A stretch of 9,296 bases of DNA, from contig JABIPV010000149.1 in the NCBI GenBank assembly GCA_018699075.1, forward strand, positions 1 to 9,296, written 5' to 3'. The notes beneath the pieces were generated by a model. That model saw only the letters and a list, made by a program, of their open reading frames with translations, ran no database searches and was not told the origin of the DNA. This document shows, one piece after another, positions 5,950-9,296 of the stretch (the stretch's first letter is position 1; each line of letters begins with the position of its first letter). Origin of the DNA: Kordiimonadaceae bacterium (GTDB taxonomy: Bacteria; Pseudomonadota; Alphaproteobacteria; Sphingomonadales; Emcibacteraceae). The position numbers were made by a program, and so were the translations under genes.

Positions 5950-7449
5950 GTGATAAAGACACTTTCCAATATTTTGATTTCAGCATTAATCATGGTGGGG
6001 TTATTATTTGTCTCATCCTGTGATCAGCCACAAGAGCAAGGGACTGCACAGCAATCGATGACGGATATTCCCCCTAATATTATCTATATTCTCGCAGATG
6101 ATTTAGGGTATGCGGAGCTCGGGTCTTATGGTCAGGAAAAAATAATGACACCTTCGCTGGATCAAATGGCCAGTGAAGGAATGCGTTTTACTCAACATTA
6201 TGCAGGTAGTACGGTTTGCGCGCCGTCACGGTCTGTATTAATGACTGGTCAAGATACCGGACGGACTTATGTTCGGGGAAATATGAGAAGTGGAGAGGGT
6301 GTTGGTTCCGGCCAAACTAATATTAAAGCCGATACTAGAACCTTAGGCGCGATGCTTCAAGAACAGGGCTATAAAACGGCTGTCATAGGTAAATGGGGCT
6401 TAGGGAGTTTAGGGGGCGTTGGTCATCCAAACAAAATGGGCTTTGATCATTTTTATGGGTATCTAGATCAGCGGGCCGCTCATAATTACTATCCAGAATA
6501 TTTATGGCGTAATACGGAAAAAATTGACCTGCGAAATCCACCTATGCCGCGTCCTGCTTCATTCGAAGGCGATATTAATGATATCAATAATTATGCAGAA
6601 TTTAAAGGGCCAGATTATGCCGGTGATTTAATCGGTGATGAAGTAATCAGCTTTATAAAAGAAAATAAAGATCAGCCATTTTTTGTCTTTTATGCCTTAA
6701 CGGTTCCCCATGCGGCATTACAAGTTCCGGATGAGGAACTTGTGCAATATGAGGGTAAATTTGAGGAAGAGCCTTATATGATGGAACGCGGCTATTATCC
6801 ACATATTAGGCCACGCTCTGCACATGCAGCACAAATAACTCGCATGGATCGCCGTGTTGGTCAGATCATGGATTTGCTTAAAGAAAATAATTTGGATGAA
6901 AATACCATTGTTATATTCACCAGTGATAATGGTCCCGCCGTAGAAGGGGGAATGGATCAGGAGTTTTTTGATGGCAACGGTATATATCGTGGTGTAAAAC
7001 GTGATCTATATGAAGGGGGTATCAGGGTGCCGATGATTGCGCGGTGGCCGGGGAAAATAGAGCAAAACTCAACATCAGATCATGTGTCTGCATTTTGGGA
7101 TGTGATGGCAACATTCGCTGATATATCATCCGGTGAAGAATCAGAGACTTCACACGGAATATCATTCTTACCTGCGTTAACGGGCAATGGTGAACAAGGC
7201 ACGCACGAAAGTCTTTATTGGGAATTTCATGAGGGCCCAGGTAAGCAAGCCGTTCGTATGGGAAAATGGAAAGGCATAAGATTGGATGTTAGAAATGACC
7301 AAATGGGACCAATTGAGCTTTACAATCTAGAAGATGACCCTTCTGAAACCATCAATATTGCGGCAGAACATCCTGAAATTATTAAGAAAATTGATGATAT
7401 AATGGACAATCGTGAACGTTCAGAATTTGATGCGTGGAATTTTGAGTGA
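5950..7449 (+). CDS. Lipoprotein sulfatase, formylglycine-dependent (S1-type)
   Basis: This 499-aa type I sulfatase hydrolyses a sulfate ester, probably on a carbohydrate outside the cytoplasm. A lipoprotein signal ends in LFVSSC with lipidated C24. D25 at +2 would mean inner-membrane retention by the E. coli rule. Active-site residues seen are D50-D51 (calcium), C90-A-P-S-R94 (the CxPSR formylglycine motif, so a maturase must be encoded elsewhere), K148 in GKWGLG, H254 in TVPHAA, D326-N327 in FTSDNGP, and K350 in GVKRDLYEGGIRVP. GKWGLG replaces the commoner GKWHLG but is familiar in one large arylsulfatase group. The C-terminal sulfatase subdomain is complete (ELYNLEDDPSETINIAAEHP, 456-475). 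The GTG start has AAGAAAGG 8 nt upstream. The substrate cannot be read from the sequence, and no glycoside hydrolase or transporter is adjacent. Confidence 0.93.
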   Translation: MIKTLSNILISALIMVGLLFVSSCDQPQEQGTAQQSMTDIPPNIIYILADDLGYAELGSYGQEKIMTPSLDQMASEGMRFTQHYAGSTVCAPSRSVLMTGQDTGRTYVRGNMRSGEGVGSGQTNIKADTRTLGAMLQEQGYKTAVIGKWGLGSLGGVGHPNKMGFDHFYGYLDQRAAHNYYPEYLWRNTEKIDLRNPPMPRPASFEGDINDINNYAEFKGPDYAGDLIGDEVISFIKENKDQPFFVFYALTVPHAALQVPDEELVQYEGKFEEEPYMMERGYYPHIRPRSAHAAQITRMDRRVGQIMDLLKENNLDENTIVIFTSDNGPAVEGGMDQEFFDGNGIYRGVKRDLYEGGIRVPMIARWPGKIEQNSTSDHVSAFWDVMATFADISSGEESETSHGISFLPALTGNGEQGTHESLYWEFHEGPGKQAVRMGKWKGIRLDVRNDQMGPIELYNLEDDPSETINIAAEHPEIIKKIDDIMDNRERSEFDAWNFE

Positions 7450-7498
7450 AGTGATTTTGAGTTTGACGATTAGCACTTTTGGGTGGATGAAAAAAACA

Positions 7499-7527
7499 TT
7501 GAAAAAAATAATGTAATCGATTACATT
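7499..7527 (+). promoter_or_regulatory. Probable zwf promoter
   Basis: TTGAAA (7499-7504), a 17-bp spacer and TACATT (7522-7527) form a plausible sigma70-type promoter, with a predicted start near 7534 and a leader of about 34 nt. The 18-bp palindrome covers the distal spacer and the whole -10. An alternative -10, TATGAT (7539-7544), lacks a good -35 at the correct distance. Confidence 0.5.
7510..7527. promoter_or_regulatory. Perfect 18-bp palindrome, likely operator of a sugar-responsive repressor
   Basis: AATGTAATCGATTACATT is a perfect palindrome with a central CG. Its core TGTAATCGATTACA fits the general LacI/GalR-family operator pattern (TGWAANCGNTNWCA, as remembered for CcpA-type sites). 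The half-sites TGTAAT/ATTACA also equal those of HexR, an RpiR-family repressor of zwf, although HexR sites as I recall them have a 3-bp rather than 2-bp centre. It overlaps the best -10 of zwf and ends 40 bp before the start codon, a position that suits repression. Confidence 0.72.
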
Positions 7528-7567
7528 GTCACATTGATTATGATTTATTAAAGAGAATAAACAGATA

Positions 7568-8986
7568 ATGACATTAGATATTATTATATTTGGCGGAGTT
7601 GGTGATTTATCGTTGCGAAAGTTATTGCCATCGCTTTACTATCTTTATAAGGACGGAAACCTAGAACAAGAGAGCCGAATATTATGTGTTTCTCGGAAGA
7701 AAAATTCTCGTCAAGAATTTTTAGATATCGTAGGTGATAAATTACAAAAATATGTAAGTCAAGATTACGATGCTGAAGCCTGGAAAGGATTTAGCAGTAT
7801 CCTTTCTTATATTGATATTGATGTTAGTTCTTCTGATGATTGGTATAAATTAGGTGGTTTTTTAAATATATCTTCCTCTGATAATGATAAGAAAATTGTT
7901 TATTATCTTTCTGTTATGCCGAGTTTATTTGCACCTGTTTGTCGTCAACTCGCGGCAAATAATTTAAACCCTTCTTATTCACGCGTCGTCGTGGAAAAAC
8001 CGCTTGGTGAAGATTTTGCCACTGCATTGGAAGTTAATGAGGTACTTCGTGTAAGTTTCCAAGAAAAGCAAATTTATCGCATTGATCATTATTTAGGTAA
8101 AGAGGCTGTGCAAAACATCATGTATTTGCGCTTCGGCAATTATATGATGGATGCGTTATGGAATAAAAAACATATTGAAAGTGTTAATATTACGGTTGCT
8201 GAAACTGTAGGTGTAGAGAGGAGAATTGCTTTTTTAGATCACGTTGGAACCTTAAGAGACATGGTGCAAAATCATTTAATGCAGCTTTTAACTTTGGTTG
8301 CTATGGATGCGCCGGAAAGTCTTGATGCAGATAATGTCCGCGATGAGAAATGTAAAGTAATAAAAGAACTTAGACCTATTACTGCAAAAAATTCAAGAGA
8401 GAATACGATTAGAGCACAATATACATCAGGATCAATACATGGCAGTGATGTGCTTAGTTATCAGGAGGAATTATCGAGATCCGATGTGGATTGTGATGGT
8501 GATGGGGAAACATTTGTATTTATTAAGGCGAATATTGATAATGAGCGTTGGGAAGGTGTGCCGTTTAATCTTAAAACTGGAAAACGATTGGCCGGCAGGT
8601 TTGCAGAAATACGAATTAAATTTAAAGCATCCGAAGTAAATCTTTTTAATTCTGATAAGAAAAATGAAATTATTATTAATATTCAACCTGATTTAACGGT
8701 TTCATTTGATATGATTATGAAAAAAATGTTGGGCGATACTACCCAGTATAGCGCTCATCAATATAATATGGATTTATCTCAAGGTGCGTACCGTGTGGTC
8801 AGGGTTCCAAAGGATTACGAGAAGCTTATTTTTGAAGTGATCAAGGGCAATCAAACATATTTTGTTCGCGATGATGAGATTTTGGCTTCATGGAAATGGA
8901 TCGATGGCATCCGTAAAGCATGGGCAGAGACAGACCAAGAGGTGCGAGAATATCAAGCGGGCTCAATGGGCCCTCAATTAGATTAA
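7568..8986 (+). CDS. zwf: Glucose-6-phosphate 1-dehydrogenase
   Basis: This cytoplasmic enzyme oxidises glucose 6-phosphate to 6-phosphogluconolactone with NAD(P)+, the entry step to the Entner-Doudoroff and oxidative pentose-phosphate routes. The 472-aa product is near the usual ~490. Residues 7-21 carry the dinucleotide-binding FGGVGDL and RKLLP with K18. VVEKPLG is at 141-147 (K144). The active-site signature RIDHYLGKE is at 171-179 with D173 and H174, and the catalytic base is H236 in QNHLMQ. TGKRL (337-341) is the conserved substrate-side loop. The ATG at 7568 is preceded by a weak AAAGAGA stretch. The gene is followed after 9 bp by pgl, so the two form an operon. The upstream palindrome points to repressor control. 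Cofactor preference cannot be decided from these motifs alone. Confidence 0.97.
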   Translation: MTLDIIIFGGVGDLSLRKLLPSLYYLYKDGNLEQESRILCVSRKKNSRQEFLDIVGDKLQKYVSQDYDAEAWKGFSSILSYIDIDVSSSDDWYKLGGFLNISSSDNDKKIVYYLSVMPSLFAPVCRQLAANNLNPSYSRVVVEKPLGEDFATALEVNEVLRVSFQEKQIYRIDHYLGKEAVQNIMYLRFGNYMMDALWNKKHIESVNITVAETVGVERRIAFLDHVGTLRDMVQNHLMQLLTLVAMDAPESLDADNVRDEKCKVIKELRPITAKNSRENTIRAQYTSGSIHGSDVLSYQEELSRSDVDCDGDGETFVFIKANIDNERWEGVPFNLKTGKRLAGRFAEIRIKFKASEVNLFNSDKKNEIIINIQPDLTVSFDMIMKKMLGDTTQYSAHQYNMDLSQGAYRVVRVPKDYEKLIFEVIKGNQTYFVRDDEILASWKWIDGIRKAWAETDQEVREYQAGSMGPQLD

Positions 8987-8995
8987 GAAAATAAG

Positions 8996-9296
8996 ATGAA
9001 GAAAATTACAGAAAATATATTTGAGAGTCGTGAAGAATTAGTCTCGGATCTTTGTGCTGAAATAATAAGTAAATTATCACAATCAATTGATGAAAGACAA
9101 AAAGCGTCAATGTTACTGTCTGGCGGTTCAACGCCTGGCCCTTTATATGACCTTATGTCCAAACAGGAAATGAATTGGAAGAATGTCTACTTTAGCGTAA
9201 CTGATGAACGGTGGTTGGAAACCAACCATCAGGATAGCAACGAAAGGCTTGTTCGTGCCACTTTGCTGCAAAACAAAGCGGCGTCTGCAAATTATG
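8996..9296 (+). CDS. pgl: 6-phosphogluconolactonase, N-terminal part
   Basis: The first 100 codons are present and the gene runs off the right edge (a full product is about 230-240 aa). It hydrolyses 6-phosphogluconolactone, the product of Zwf, to 6-phosphogluconate. The DevB/SOL-type features are clear: LLSGGSTPGPLYDLMS (40-55), the sugar-phosphate binding glycine loop, and VTDERWLETNHQDSNERLVR (68-87), the conserved TDER-W and S-N segment. The ATG at 8996 lies 9 bp after the zwf stop with only an A-rich stretch upstream, so translation is probably coupled to zwf. The order zwf-pgl is very common, and edd or another Entner-Doudoroff gene may follow outside the window. Confidence 0.95.
   Translation, partial: MKKITENIFESREELVSDLCAEIISKLSQSIDERQKASMLLSGGSTPGPLYDLMSKQEMNWKNVYFSVTDERWLETNHQDSNERLVRATLLQNKAASANY

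Noticed and set aside
7450..7500. Terminator after the sulfatase gene
   Set aside because: No stem-loop with a T-tract could be found on the plus strand; the A-run at 7489-7496 is the wrong polarity for a plus-strand terminator.
8439..8686. Alternate-frame open stretches on both strands within zwf
   Set aside because: zwf is continuous and complete across this region with conserved motifs on both sides, and these stretches show no domain.

Overview
The window looks like chromosomal DNA of a low-GC alphaproteobacterium. The evidence is the gene order short RNase D, lptC, lptA, lptB, rpoN (all on the minus strand), which is the usual alphaproteobacterial arrangement, and a glucose-6-phosphate dehydrogenase with an N-terminus (FGGVGDL) of the kind seen in that class. 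Codons and spacers are visibly AT-rich. A lipoprotein sulfatase and a periplasmic PQQ-type sugar dehydrogenase suggest a carbohydrate-using, probably marine organism. The exact order cannot be fixed from this sequence.

Layout. Positions 1-2172 (minus strand) hold the lipopolysaccharide-export cluster lptC-lptA-lptB, read into the first 24 codons of rpoN. lptC and lptA overlap through a TTGA junction and lptA uses a TTG start. Positions 2329-2943 (minus) hold a single-domain RNase D-like 3'-5' exonuclease, separated from lptC by a spacer that may carry the lptC promoter. Positions 3112-4377 (plus) hold an exported glucose/sorbosone dehydrogenase-family protein behind a good sigma70-like promoter. 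It converges, with only 4 bp between stop codons, on a minus-strand REC-REC-GGDEF diguanylate cyclase (4382-5659). A 290-bp, very AT-rich divergent spacer follows, with an inverted repeat and a short direct repeat. The plus strand then carries a lipoprotein sulfatase (5950-7449), zwf (7568-8986) and the start of pgl (8996 to the window end).

How the genes work together. LptC, LptA and LptB are three parts of the transenvelope machine that moves LPS to the outer membrane. zwf and pgl encode the first two steps of glucose-6-phosphate oxidation, feeding the Entner-Doudoroff or pentose-phosphate route. They sit behind a perfect 18-bp palindrome that overlaps the best zwf promoter and resembles a LacI-type (or HexR-like) operator, so sugar-dependent repression is likely. 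The sulfatase and the sugar dehydrogenase fit a carbohydrate theme, but nothing links them directly to the zwf unit.

I found no evidence of mobile elements, CRISPR, RNA genes or an obviously new multi-gene system. The points most worth checking are the zwf palindrome, the loss of the expected catalytic histidine in the sugar dehydrogenase, and the two apparently phosphorylatable receiver domains in the cyclase.
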